Shown piece by piece: positions 21,145 to 29,993 of a stretch of DNA of 62,850 nucleotides. The notes beneath the pieces are model-generated. The model had not been told where the DNA came from and did not search any database. It was given only the letters and a program-made list of their open reading frames with translations. Each line of letters starts with the position of its first letter. Within the stretch, counting starts at the first letter, position 1. The position numbers and the translations under genes are program-made. The stretch lies in IMG/VR virus record IMGVR_UViG_3300030399_000011, positions 1-62,850 of that record; one strand, given 5' to 3'. Source of the DNA: a virus.

Positions 21145-23139
21145 TTACTGCGGGGTGACGGTGACCGACTGGCCGCCTTCGATGTTGACGAGGAACATCC
21201 GAACAATGCTCAGGTACGTGACCATGACGGTCGCGACCATGTAGCCCAACGCTACCTGACTCATCGGGTTGTTCGCCGCATTGAGCTGCACCGACCAGCC
21301 GGGTTGCGTCGGCGCATTCACATTGCCGATCATGTTGTTCGCCTGCAGATTCGCAAAGAACGCATCCATCGCGCCCTTCACATTGCGCCGCAGGTTGATC
21401 GTCTGCACCTTGCCCGGTACATAGCCGAACGCGCTCGCGATCGTGAACGCGATGTAGTTGGTCATGCGCGTGTAATTGTCGCCGTTCGTCGCGCTGTTGC
21501 TGCTGGCGTTCTGACCAGTGCGGCATGCAAAGATGGATCCAGCCGGGGCGCCGAGCGTCAGTACCTCAAGCCGTGAGGTGGCGCACTGTGCGATTTGCGC
21601 ATCGCTGTACGGCAAGTTCTGCATACTGCTCTGCGTCGCCAGCACACCCGCGATCGGGGCATTGAGAATCGATTGCTCCGGGCTGGTTGCGGCTTGCAAG
21701 GCAGAGGTGAAGGTCGCGGGCGACACCAGGCGCTGCACGCCGTTGACGGTGTCGTTGTAATACGACCAGTCGCCCACGAGACATGCGAATCCGTAACCAT
21801 CGACACCGGAATTGGCGAGGTTGGTCGCACTGGTGGTGATGCTGGTACCCACCGGGTTAGCGCCGTGGAAATAGATGCCCTCCTGCAAGCCAAGAGCGAG
21901 TTGCGCGCTCCAGGTAGCCGGCGTCTGGCAGTCGATCAGGTTGCCAACTTGCGCGCCCGACTTGCGCAGCGCATACATACCAGAGCGGGTCAGGCCGTCT
22001 GCGCCGACCAGCGTGTTATCGGTGACGCCATACGCGCCATCGGTACCGCCGGAGAGCGTATAGGTGTTCGTCAGGTTCGGTGCATTCGCGGAAGTGCCCA
22101 GTGTCGCGATGCAATTCACCGAGGGGCCGCGCAAGCCGGTCTGGCCGTTGTTCACGGCGTTGACCATGTTGAGCCATACACTGGTGGTCAGCGCGATCGA
22201 TCCGCCGGTACCGCCGCCGCCCGTGAGTGTTGCGGTTGCCGAGGTATAGGCCGCACCCGGAGTAACTGGCGTGAAGGCGCCGAGGCCCCACACCATATTC
22301 ACGAGTGCGCCGACACCGACACCCGAAGTCGAGGCGGGAGCGACCGCGGTCGTCGGGGCCACACCACCAGTCAGCGCGCCAGCATTGAAGACCACCAGCG
22401 ACGTGATGATGCCCGAGGCAGCGGTAACCGTCAGGATCACGCCATTCGCCATCGTGATCGTGTCGCCAGTCACGTAGCCAGTGCCGCCGCTCGCACCGCC
22501 TCCAGTCACGTTGGCCGACAGCACTTCGAGGCTGATGATGCCGGTCGCCTGCACGCCATTGGCGCCCTGTGGCGCGGAAATGGACAGCGCCGGGACCGAG
22601 GTAAAGCCGGTGCCCGGCGTGACCGCGCCGCTACTCACGCCCTGCGAGAGGTTGTTGAACACCTCCGGCGTGAAGCCTGCGCGCTGAATTGTCAGCTTGT
22701 AGGTATTGGCCGCGGTGCCCGCTACAATCGAGGACGTGATGCCGTTGCCGACGATTCCGGTGTACATGCCGGTAAGCGTCATCCCGGTGACCGGTGAGCC
22801 GAGCGTATCTTTCAGGGCTGCACTGGCCGCCGTATCCGTGCCGTCCGACACGCGCACCAGGATGTAATTCTGGACGTTGTTCATGTCACCGATCGCCACC
22901 GCCGTGGCAATGTCATGCTGGCGGAACGTGATCGGGCCGACCATTTGCTGCGCCTGCGCGCTGTTGCCGATGCCCATCATGGCGGCATTGACCGGGCCCC
23001 ACGAACCGACGCCGACCAGACCAAGACCATCGGTCGGCACGCCGTTGATATAGGCGATGCTGGGCGGCTGGATGATGACGTACAGGTCGGGGGCCTGCAG
23101 TGCGGTGACGTTTAAATTGCCTGCTTGGTACACTGGCAT
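21145..23139 (-). CDS. tail sheath protein
   Basis: 664 residues. The N-terminus has YVIIQPPSIAYINGVPTDGLGLVGVGSWG, the standard sheath opening. The C-terminus has DAFFANLQANNMIGNVNAPT and VALGYMVATVMVTYLSIVRMFLVNI, the strand-exchange arm region. In between is a large Gly/Thr-rich inserted domain of about 150 residues (VTPGTGFTSVPALSISAPQG and following), which makes it longer than P2 gpFI (about 390). Contracts to drive the tube through the envelope. The gene is flanked by hairpins on both sides. Confidence 0.9.
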   Translation of the reverse strand: MPVYQAGNLNVTALQAPDLYVIIQPPSIAYINGVPTDGLGLVGVGSWGPVNAAMMGIGNSAQAQQMVGPITFRQHDIATAVAIGDMNNVQNYILVRVSDGTDTAASAALKDTLGSPVTGMTLTGMYTGIVGNGITSSIVAGTAANTYKLTIQRAGFTPEVFNNLSQGVSSGAVTPGTGFTSVPALSISAPQGANGVQATGIISLEVLSANVTGGGASGGTGYVTGDTITMANGVILTVTAASGIITSLVVFNAGALTGGVAPTTAVAPASTSGVGVGALVNMVWGLGAFTPVTPGAAYTSATATLTGGGGTGGSIALTTSVWLNMVNAVNNGQTGLRGPSVNCIATLGTSANAPNLTNTYTLSGGTDGAYGVTDNTLVGADGLTRSGMYALRKSGAQVGNLIDCQTPATWSAQLALGLQEGIYFHGANPVGTSITTSATNLANSGVDGYGFACLVGDWSYYNDTVNGVQRLVSPATFTSALQAATSPEQSILNAPIAGVLATQSSMQNLPYSDAQIAQCATSRLEVLTLGAPAGSIFACRTGQNASSNSATNGDNYTRMTNYIAFTIASAFGYVPGKVQTINLRRNVKGAMDAFFANLQANNMIGNVNAPTQPGWSVQLNAANNPMSQVALGYMVATVMVTYLSIVRMFLVNIEGGQSVTVTPQ

Positions 23140-23156
23140 GGACGAGCTCCGGGCGT

Positions 23157-23240
23157 AAAAAAACCCGCACGCGGCGGGTCTAGAAATGAAAAAGCCGCCC
23201 GGAGGCGGCCGTAAACGAAAAAAGCCACCCGAAGGCGGCT
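23157..23240 (-). terminator. three tandem terminator-like hairpins
   Basis: Stems at 23163-23179 (ACCCGC/GCGGGT), 23194-23209 (GCCGCC/GGCGGC) and 23223-23240 (AGCCACC/GGCGGCT). Each is followed by 5-7 T on the minus strand. The third has an A-C mismatch on the plus strand that becomes a G-U wobble in minus-strand RNA, so it folds best in the late transcript. They sit just upstream of the sheath start. Confidence 0.8.
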
Positions 23241-23259
23241 TATGCGAAGGTGGGCGTGT

Positions 23260-23502
23260 CTAGTGGACTGCAGTCATCAGTAGGTGCGGCGGGATTTTCA
23301 CGTTCGGCTTGTGGCCATCAATGAACCAGACCTGAATCTGCCAGGCGTGCCGGCTCCAGTCGAGGCTGAATTGATCGCGCATGATCTGGATGAATGCCTT
23401 CTTGATGCGAACGCAGACAGGCGGCGTTGCCTCCTGACCGACGAAGCGCTCGACCGCTATTTTGAGCGCCATGCCAGCCGCGCGACTGGGATCGGCAATC
23501 AT
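23260..23502 (-). CDS. hypothetical phage protein, 80 aa
   Basis: Unrecognised. MIADPSRAAGMALKIAVERF then a Trp-containing beta part (DWSRHAWQIQVWFIDGHKPN). It overlaps the next upstream gene by 4 bases. Located among head-to-tail joining genes, so a connector role is possible. Confidence 0.55.
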   Translation of the reverse strand: MIADPSRAAGMALKIAVERFVGQEATPPVCVRIKKAFIQIMRDQFSLDWSRHAWQIQVWFIDGHKPNVKIPPHLLMTAVH

Positions 23503-23699
23503 CCGATCACCTTATGCACGAAATGGGCGTTTTCGCCGGACTTCACTGCGGCGATTTCGGCCGGATCGCGGATCGCATCGCCCTTGCGGTAATTCGCGAA
23601 GGCGTGACGCACCACTAGATAGTGGCCCAGCGTGTTCACCGGCTCAGCGGAAGCGTCTACCTGCTCGGTCGTTCCTGCATCGGATTGTTTCGTTGCCAT
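23499..23699 (-). CDS. hypothetical phage protein, 66 aa
   Basis: Small basic-to-neutral protein with a disordered N-terminus and the segment GHYLVVRHAFANYRKGDAI, a beta-hairpin motif also found in the small gene at 25992-26192. These small genes recur in myophage head-tail junction regions; the function is unknown. Confidence 0.6.
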   Translation of the reverse strand: MATKQSDAGTTEQVDASAEPVNTLGHYLVVRHAFANYRKGDAIRDPAEIAAVKSGENAHFVHKVIG

Positions 23700-23706
23700 G
23701 TGCGCC

Positions 23707-24528
23707 TCAGATGTTGGTAGTGTGGGTTGTACCGCCGATCGACGTAACGGTTGCGCTCCGATTCGTCACGGTGTTGTCGGTATGGACTGTGATCAGCGCG
23801 AACTCGACTTCGTACAGTAGGTTACGGCGGTAAATGCGCTGTTTCTGGAGCGTGTCCGTCTCGATGGTGCCGCGATACAACAGGCGCGCCACAGTATTGT
23901 CGGGCAGTACGATGCGCGGTTGCAGTTTGAACGCTGGCTCCAGGACTTTGCCTATGGCATCGCGAATAGCGGGCGTCGGCGCCCAACCGGCGACCATGAA
24001 AACCTGTGCTTGTCGGCCGATTTCATGCTGCATCACGACCGGCACCGAAATATCCGTCTTGATCTCGAAGGCGCCATTGATCACGATCACGTAGCTACTG
24101 ACCGATGCGCCGGGAATCAGCGCCGCGAGTGCTGCGGCAATCGTCTCGACCGTGTCGCCCACTTTGACCGCGTAGCTGTACGGCTGGTAATTCACCGTGA
24201 GCGTGGCGGCTTCGCCCGGGTTGATCCTGCCGCCGACAGTCACCATATTCAGGTAGACGATCAGCGATAGTTGCGGCGTGGGAATCGCGTTCTGCGCGTC
24301 GTCGTCACCGATAAAGCGCGTGGTGTTCTTGCCCATGCCAGGCATCTGGTAGACGCTCACCATGGCGTTGCCGGCCTTGATAATCGCATCCAGTTGCGCC
24401 GCAATCGGCCAGCCAGGAACCACAGTGGCCGCCACCGCGATCGCGCTTGGCTGTGACGCGCCGTTCGGGTATAGCGCTGCGCTCGCTAAACTCACTAGCG
24501 TGTTTTGGACGTCTGACAGATCCGCCAT
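23707..24528 (-). CDS. phage tail / neck structural protein, 273 aa
   Basis: Begins MADLSDVQNTLVSLASAALY, contains ATLTVNYQPYSYAVKVGDTV (a small LysM- or Ig-like beta unit) and RDAIGKVLEPAFKLQPRIVL. No membrane helices. Between small connector genes and the 211-aa protein, upstream of the sheath. Likely a tail terminator or completion protein, by position. Confidence 0.55.
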   Translation of the reverse strand: MADLSDVQNTLVSLASAALYPNGASQPSAIAVAATVVPGWPIAAQLDAIIKAGNAMVSVYQMPGMGKNTTRFIGDDDAQNAIPTPQLSLIVYLNMVTVGGRINPGEAATLTVNYQPYSYAVKVGDTVETIAAALAALIPGASVSSYVIVINGAFEIKTDISVPVVMQHEIGRQAQVFMVAGWAPTPAIRDAIGKVLEPAFKLQPRIVLPDNTVARLLYRGTIETDTLQKQRIYRRNLLYEVEFALITVHTDNTVTNRSATVTSIGGTTHTTNI

Positions 24529-25164
24529 TTATGCCTCAACCAGTTCGAGAAGCGCTTCGTAGCCCAAAAGGCCCTTTTGCGCAGAGACGACCTGGTAATT
24601 ATCCCCGTTTTCGTCCGTCACTTGGTCCCGAGTTTGTACGGCACCGTCCGGAAGATAGAAGAATGCAGCGTAAAAGGCCCGTAATGCGTTGTCAGTGGGC
24701 AGTTGCGCGGCCGGTCGGCCTGTTTCCTTCTTGACGCTTAGTACTCCGGGTATTCCCTGAGCGTAAGCGGTATCAAGGTCTGGATTTGGGTACGGCTGCT
24801 CGCCCGGCAGGCTGTTGATCAGTGGTCGCGAGAATGTCAGCGTCTGCGTGCAGCGCAGTGCAATCGGCGGCATCAAACTGTCCATCGCCAGCACGCAATA
24901 CGTCTCGCAGCCGACCAGATAATCGCCTACCGCAAGCTGCGACCCATCCACGATGATCTGCCAGTACAACTGATTCGATTTCGACTGCCCGCTATACGTG
25001 CCGCCGATGTTGAAACTCGCGTTCAAAGTACCGAGCTGGTTCGCAGGCTGGATCGGATTGATCAACACGGGTCCCGGTCGATACAGGCAGTGTGGAGGCC
25101 CGATCCGCAGCGCCGCCTTCGCATACCCCGCGTAAATCTTGGCTTGAATCAGTGCGGCGTCCAT
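24529..25164 (-). CDS. phage structural protein, 211 aa
   Basis: MDAALIQAKIYAGYAKAALR at the start, then YRPGPVLINPIQPANQLGTL and a beta-rich body. Similar proteins occur between capsid and sheath genes of Burkholderia-type myophages. ATG 25164 is used because it forms a TGATG junction with the previous stop; the longer frame is not needed. Function not recognised. Confidence 0.55.
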   Translation of the reverse strand: MDAALIQAKIYAGYAKAALRIGPPHCLYRPGPVLINPIQPANQLGTLNASFNIGGTYSGQSKSNQLYWQIIVDGSQLAVGDYLVGCETYCVLAMDSLMPPIALRCTQTLTFSRPLINSLPGEQPYPNPDLDTAYAQGIPGVLSVKKETGRPAAQLPTDNALRAFYAAFFYLPDGAVQTRDQVTDENGDNYQVVSAQKGLLGYEALLELVEA

Positions 25165-25592
25165 CAGAGCTCCAACGTGTCGATGCCCATACCAACAGAC
25201 GAGCACAGTTCGGATGCGATGGCGACAGCTTCGGCAGAAGTTTTGCCAAGATGCATTGAGGTGATGGCGTAATCCTGGCCGCTGCCAATCGCAGCATACG
25301 ACCGCAATATGCGAATCGGAAACTCATTGTTCGCGTAGATCAATGCGGTGCCATCTGGATCGATGAACAGAATGCGCGCGTAAGTATCTCCGATAGGCGC
25401 TGCCAGCTTTCCCGGCTTGCGTCCCTTGATGCACCAATTGACTATCTCATACGCACGCGGCAGATCGCCTGCGCCGCCCAGCAAAGAGCCGTCATCGAGA
25501 CGCTGAATCTTGCAGACTGGAAACTTCCCGCCATTCATTTCCATCAGGCGATCGGCGGAAAGCGAGCTGCCATCCCAGCAGATAACAGTCAT
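25164..25592 (-). CDS. HslV/proteasome-like Ntn hydrolase
   Basis: 142 residues with the layout of a proteasome-type beta subunit. Thr2 follows the initiator Met (MTVICWDGSSLSADR), so Met removal would free the N-terminal nucleophile. Asp14 and Lys28 (VCKIQRL) are at the spacing of the HslV catalytic Asp17 and Lys33. GDLPRAYEIV, then YAAIGSGQDYAITSMHLG and TSAEAVAIASELCSSVG match the two conserved central helices. HslV is about 175 residues, so this copy is short. No ATPase partner is nearby. It lies between head-completion genes and may process virion proteins or be a structural relic. Confidence 0.7.
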   Translation of the reverse strand: MTVICWDGSSLSADRLMEMNGGKFPVCKIQRLDDGSLLGGAGDLPRAYEIVNWCIKGRKPGKLAAPIGDTYARILFIDPDGTALIYANNEFPIRILRSYAAIGSGQDYAITSMHLGKTSAEAVAIASELCSSVGMGIDTLEL

Positions 25593-25988
25593 TCAAACCA
25601 CCAGCGCGTTAGAGCAGCCGCCAAAGTTCGGACCTTTCGGAACCCCTAGGAAATTGCACAGCCGCATGCGCCAGGAGTCAAAGAGGCGATCTCTGTCCAA
25701 TTGCTCATTCTTATTGTGAGTCCATACTGCAGCCACATCGGTATCAAGGTTCGCGCTCGTACCTGGGATGGCCGTTTCCAGCGCGTAGAGGTTGGTGAGG
25801 TAGGTATTCACGACCACCAGACCTTCGTTCGCACTGATGTGCTGCAGGCGGTATTCGAGCGCGAGGTACTGGCGCATGATCCACGGGTAGGGGAACACGA
25901 CGTCACCATCGCCGTACGCCGGGTACCCGCAGAAACGCCGAACATCAACGAGTTGCGCATCAGTAAAGGTATAGGGCGTGAAGGCCAT
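25593..25988 (-). CDS. head-tail connector-like protein, 131 aa
   Basis: Helical protein: FTDAQLVDVRRFCGYPAYGD, PWIMRQYLALEYRLQHIS and FDSWRMRLCNFLGVPKGPN. The location one gene after the capsid and the helical content suggest a head-completion or adaptor role. No named family was recognised. Confidence 0.58.
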   Translation of the reverse strand: MAFTPYTFTDAQLVDVRRFCGYPAYGDGDVVFPYPWIMRQYLALEYRLQHISANEGLVVVNTYLTNLYALETAIPGTSANLDTDVAAVWTHNKNEQLDRDRLFDSWRMRLCNFLGVPKGPNFGGCSNALVV

Positions 25989-25991
25989 GGA

Positions 25992-26192
25992 TTACTCGAA
26001 GAGCGCGCCGGACTGGACGAGTTGCGTAATCAGCGCACCATCCTTGATGGGATCAAACTCGGTACCAGCGGTAAAATGCTGATGCGTGCGACCGTGCGTC
26101 ATCAGGCCGTGATTCTTCTTGAGTACGAACTTGGGCGCCGCAGACTCGGTGACTTCGGGTGCGTCCGGTGCTTCTTGCTTGGGCCTGGCCAT
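25992..26192 (-). CDS. small head-region protein, 66 aa
   Basis: Start ATG 26192 chosen over the longer frame because of the perfect AAAGGAGATCACC ribosome site. MARPKQEAPDAPEVTESAAP is disordered; FVLKKNHGLMTHGRTHQHFT and AGTEFDPIKDGALITQLVQS form a compact end. Possibly a capsid decoration or completion factor. Confidence 0.6.
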   Translation of the reverse strand: MARPKQEAPDAPEVTESAAPKFVLKKNHGLMTHGRTHQHFTAGTEFDPIKDGALITQLVQSGALFE

Positions 26193-26241
26193 GGTGATCT
26201 CCTTTATGAAGCCCCCGAGGGGACAGAGGCTTGAAAAGGAG

Positions 26242-26257
26242 CCGGGATTGCTCCCGG
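26242..26257 (-). other. stem-loop after the capsid gene
   Basis: CCGGGA-TTGC-TCCCGG, perfect 6-bp stem between the capsid stop and the next gene. There is only a short T-tract on the minus strand (CTCCTTTTC), so it may be a processing or partial-termination site. Confidence 0.45.
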
Positions 26258-26275
26258 TCCCTTGTGACTGGACGA

Positions 26276-27637
26276 TTAAAGCGATTCCAGAATGATTGCG
26301 CGTTTGCACGCCGAGCTATTGGCGGTCGGAATCGTTGCGGACGTGGTGGTGGTGTCGGTCGGCACGGCAAAACCGCCCGAATACGACCACGTTTGCGTAA
26401 TCACCTGCTGAAGCGCATCAAGCGGCGAGCGAGTCACCATCGCAATGTCGTCGACGATGACGATCGAGTCGTCCTTGTCCTGACCTTCGAGATTGCCGCG
26501 ATAGGCTTCGTTCGTGAACACGCCTTCGACCAGCGCGCCCTGACCACACAGGACTCCACGGCGAACCGTACCGACACCGGCCAACGTCTGGACCGGGTTC
26601 AAGTTGGTTTCTTGGAGCCGCACGCCCAGAAGCTCGGCAACAACGCCCTGGCGATATTCCTCGGTCGTCACCTGACCACGGAAGAACATCTGGAAGGCCG
26701 GATCGCTGTACAACCCGGTCGCCTGAAGCGGATCGAGGTACATGTGATACATGCCCGTCGCATCAACCACCGGCACGCCATTGGCCGCCATCGTGGCCTT
26801 GGCGTTCAGGATCATACCCATCGTCAACTTGCCGCTGTTGTTGTCGTTGGTCGCAGAGATGGCAGCGGATGTGGCGGCCATCAGGCCTGAACTCGTGATC
26901 GTCGGGCGAAGTACCACTGGCGCCACGGACGAGACAACCGCATTCAGCGCGGTAGCATCGGCAACCGTCACCGAGGTCGAGAACGTCAGTGTGCCGGAAA
27001 CGCCGCCCGGCGTAGTCGATACGTTGGACCCGTCTGCGGTCGAACCTTGCAGCGAGTACGTGTCACTGCCGACAACCACGTTCACCGCATTCGACGACGA
27101 GATCGGCACCACCTGGCCGGCGCTGTTCAGTGTGTTTTGGAATCCACGGATATCATCGACCGAGATGGTGGCGGCCGGCGAGCCGAGCGTGGTACGTACA
27201 CGGGTATTGCCGCCCATGTACGCGTTGAACAGCGCCATCTGCGCCAGCGTATCGACCGAACGGTAGGCCTGTTCGCCCAGCGCGTAACCGTTGCGCAGGA
27301 ACAGGTTGTCGATCGCAACACGCGCCGTAGCGATGTTGAGCTGCATCATGCCGGGATATTGAGCGATGCCCAGAATGTACTGCTCGACGCTGTAGTTCTG
27401 CGCGGTCAGGCCCGACGTGATGTCGGAGTTGTCCGCCGGTGACATTGGGGTCGTGATAGCCGGGAGCAAGCCGGTGCGGGTCTTGGCGATCGTTTCACCG
27501 ATGTTCGCCATGAACGGCTCACGATCGGCAATAGCGCGGAAACCCAGTTTGGCGCGCAACGGCATGCCGAACTGGTGCTCGAGATAGCCGAGCTGAATCA
27601 CCGACTGAATTGATGCGGGGAGGTTATTAAAAGCCAT
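26276..27637 (-). CDS. major capsid protein
   Basis: 453 residues from MAFNNLPASIQSVIQ (ATG 27637, preceded by AGGAC). Features: FGMPLRAKLGFRAIADREPF, a VRTTLGSPAATISVDD region, an inserted Ig/beta domain (TPGGVSGTLTFSTSVTVADA) and a C-terminal YSGGFAVPTDTTTTSATIPT. It follows portal and scaffold genes and is the largest head-region product. It is presumably HK97-fold; no sequence match to a named capsid family is claimed. The strong context carries the call. Confidence 0.8.
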   Translation of the reverse strand: MAFNNLPASIQSVIQLGYLEHQFGMPLRAKLGFRAIADREPFMANIGETIAKTRTGLLPAITTPMSPADNSDITSGLTAQNYSVEQYILGIAQYPGMMQLNIATARVAIDNLFLRNGYALGEQAYRSVDTLAQMALFNAYMGGNTRVRTTLGSPAATISVDDIRGFQNTLNSAGQVVPISSSNAVNVVVGSDTYSLQGSTADGSNVSTTPGGVSGTLTFSTSVTVADATALNAVVSSVAPVVLRPTITSSGLMAATSAAISATNDNNSGKLTMGMILNAKATMAANGVPVVDATGMYHMYLDPLQATGLYSDPAFQMFFRGQVTTEEYRQGVVAELLGVRLQETNLNPVQTLAGVGTVRRGVLCGQGALVEGVFTNEAYRGNLEGQDKDDSIVIVDDIAMVTRSPLDALQQVITQTWSYSGGFAVPTDTTTTSATIPTANSSACKRAIILESL

Positions 27638-27741
27638 GACAAGTCCTGTGTGGTTTGGGTAGGGTGTTTCCCCCTCGCCACCAGGGCTGTCGGGCAATAA
27701 TGCAAGTGGCCGCGTGAGGCGGCCGGTAGGTCAACGAACGA

Positions 27742-28407
27742 TCAAAACGCCTTGAGGTTCAGGCCGCGAGATTTGGCATCAGCCGCAATCTCCTCTTTCG
27801 TTGCAGTGCGCGCATCGAAGGTTTCGGCCTTTTTCTTCGGCGGAGGGGTGCTGGTGCTGCTCGTGCTCGCCAGCGGCTCCTTGAACAGATACGGCTTGGC
27901 GGTCTTGAACGTCGTCAGCAACTCCGCGACGCCGGCCACTTCGCCGGTCGTTTCATCCACCTTCAGGCTCGACGTGTCGATCAGCTTGATCGCGTCCACA
28001 TCCTGCAGGCCGAGCGAGACGGCGACGGCCTTGACTTCGGAATTGATGATGCGGCGATCCGAAGCGGCGCGTTCAGCATCGAGCGTCGCTTTCGTCTCGA
28101 CCTTCTGGGCATCAATCGCCTTCTTCACCGCCTCGTCGATCTTGGCCTGTGCTGCCGCCTCATCAATTACCTTCGTTTTTTCGCGCAGGCTCGCGTTCTC
28201 GCGGCGCAATTCGCGGGCGTGTTCACGCCACTGGTCAGGGACTTCCTCAATCGGAAGGTCAAGCAGCGGATTACCGGTCTTCACCGGTGGCGTGACGGGT
28301 GCGGCTGGCGCCGGTGGCGTAACAGGCGGTGCTCCGGTTGATGCGTGGTCGCCATCGGGCGACATCAGACGGGCTTGCATCATCAAGTGGCGCAACAGGG
28401 TTGGCAT
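27742..28407 (-). CDS. capsid scaffolding protein
   Basis: 221 residues, very charged and helical. Pro-rich N-terminus (TGAPPVTPPAPAAPVTPP), long coiled coil from HARELRRENASLREKTKVI through AQAKIDEAVKKAIDAQ, and a basic C-terminus. It sits between portal and capsid, the standard place for a GP20-type scaffold that directs prohead assembly. Confidence 0.8.
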   Translation of the reverse strand: MPTLLRHLMMQARLMSPDGDHASTGAPPVTPPAPAAPVTPPVKTGNPLLDLPIEEVPDQWREHARELRRENASLREKTKVIDEAAAQAKIDEAVKKAIDAQKVETKATLDAERAASDRRIINSEVKAVAVSLGLQDVDAIKLIDTSSLKVDETTGEVAGVAELLTTFKTAKPYLFKEPLASTSSTSTPPPKKKAETFDARTATKEEIAADAKSRGLNLKAF

Positions 28408-28422
28408 CTAGCCTCTCCAATG

Positions 28423-28445
28423 AAAAACGACCGCATCGAGCGGCC
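28423..28445 (-). terminator. terminator-like hairpin after portal
   Basis: GACCGC-ATCGA-GCGGCC stem (28429-28445) followed on the minus strand by GTTTTTC. Weaker than the GCCGCC-type hairpins. It separates the portal and scaffold genes. Confidence 0.5.
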
Positions 28446-28479
28446 AGGTTGATATCCGGCATCGAGCCGGCGGGCAAAA

Positions 28480-29955
28480 CTATTCGGTGATCGCAGCGGT
28501 TACGGTGGCCGCAGCATTGCGCTCAGCCATCTCGGCATCGGCAAGCCGTTTTTCAGCGGCTGCATCTTCGATGTCGTATTCAGCGGCGAGGATCTTGATG
28601 GCCGTCTCGCGGCTCTGCAGTCCAGAGTCACAAAGCTTGGCAAGCGTGGTGGCACGCGTCAGCATGTCCTGCAGGGTCGGTGCGTACCAGGCCGGCCAGC
28701 GCAGGCTGATGCCCGACTTGATATCGAACTTGCCGACCTTTTCGCCATCCTTGAACACCAGCTCGGACTTCTCGGACGCCTTCGCAATCATGCACAGCAG
28801 TTCTTTCAGCGCGCCCTCGCCGTAGCTGATCCGCAGCCGATCGGCCAGCCAGACCAGCGCCTGATTCATCAATTCCATTGCGCGGCCCGACTGCGCCGAG
28901 GACATTTTCTCGGGGCTGGTGCGGTTGCCGTGCAGCGTTTCGAGTTGGATCTCGCGCAGGTATTTGACGTAATCCAACACCGCGGCGGATCCGGTTCCGT
29001 TGATTTCGAGCAGCTTGGCGTCGCCTTCGGCACTGACCTTGATCGCGTTGGCGGCACCTTTGACCGTCGGCCCGTTTTCGCCGTACGCCGGTTCTTTGAT
29101 GAGTAGCGTCGGATCGGACGTGTATTTCAGCCCCCGACCATCCTGCGAAAGTTGGTAATCGATCTCGATCTGCGTGTCGATCGCCTCGCCGCAGAACGTG
29201 GGCTTGCCATCAATCGCGTCGCCACCAGGCAGGTTCTTGACCCACGCCACCGGCACGAAACCGAGCGCGTGTTTGACCGTCTTGTCTTTGTCGATCGACG
29301 GCGCGAATTCAAGCCCGGCCGCCTTTTTGTCAACCTCGTCCGCCACCTTCCACGGCGTGAACCACGTTTCAGCCGCGGCATCCCACTCGCGGCAAAACCA
29401 AAAATCGGCGCCGAAGTCGTCTAGCTTGATCGAATAGCCCGAATCCTTGAGCGCGCGCCCCTTGACCTTGTACTTTTCAACGACCTTCAGCAGCGTGTCT
29501 GGCGCCTCTGGATTCCAGATCGGCGTCAGGTAATCGGTTTCCATCGCGTCGAAGAACACGCGCTGCTTGAGCACGCGGAACAGGATCGCGACGGACCCGA
29601 CACTGCCTTTCGTGGCCGCGTCGATCATGACCGCGTTCATGCCGCATTCCTTGATGAGCTTCCCCATCGCCTGCTTTTGCTCGGGGCTTTTTAGGTCGAC
29701 GGTCGGGAAATGCCCCTCGGAGAACAGCAGCGAGACGGAATCATTCACCACCGTTCGGCATAGATTCATGCGCACGCTCGGGCGCCGCTTGCGTAACGGG
29801 ATGTAGGTCCCGTCGCCAGACTCTTCCTCGTCGAACGCGTGCTTGAGCTCGTCATACAGCGTGCCGTTGAGCACTCGTTGCAGCGTCTGCAGGCGGAATG
29901 TCCGCTCCGGGAAATCCTTGTCTTTCGGGAAATCCTTTTGCAGGGTCTTAAACAT
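28480..29955 (-). CDS. portal protein
   Basis: 491 residues, close to SPP1 gp6-type portals. Recognisable parts are RMNLCRTVVNDSVSLLFSEG (wing), RVFFDAMETDYLTPIWNPEA, a middle with KYLREIQLETLHGNRTSPEK and SSAQSGRAMELMNQALVWLA (stem/crown helices), and a helical C-terminus AEKRLADAEMAERNAAATV. It forms the dodecameric DNA gate at the capsid vertex. It is transcribed after the terminase genes with one small gene in between. Confidence 0.87.
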   Translation of the reverse strand: MFKTLQKDFPKDKDFPERTFRLQTLQRVLNGTLYDELKHAFDEEESGDGTYIPLRKRRPSVRMNLCRTVVNDSVSLLFSEGHFPTVDLKSPEQKQAMGKLIKECGMNAVMIDAATKGSVGSVAILFRVLKQRVFFDAMETDYLTPIWNPEAPDTLLKVVEKYKVKGRALKDSGYSIKLDDFGADFWFCREWDAAAETWFTPWKVADEVDKKAAGLEFAPSIDKDKTVKHALGFVPVAWVKNLPGGDAIDGKPTFCGEAIDTQIEIDYQLSQDGRGLKYTSDPTLLIKEPAYGENGPTVKGAANAIKVSAEGDAKLLEINGTGSAAVLDYVKYLREIQLETLHGNRTSPEKMSSAQSGRAMELMNQALVWLADRLRISYGEGALKELLCMIAKASEKSELVFKDGEKVGKFDIKSGISLRWPAWYAPTLQDMLTRATTLAKLCDSGLQSRETAIKILAAEYDIEDAAAEKRLADAEMAERNAAATVTAAITE

Positions 29956-29993
29956 GCCGGCCTTGTGCTTGGTGTGCTTGGAACTGCCCGCGC

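Noticed and set aside
21595-22797. 400-codon plus-strand frame opposite the sheath gene
   Set aside because: Arg/His-rich shadow of the sheath gene's third codon positions; the minus-strand sheath has clear family motifs.
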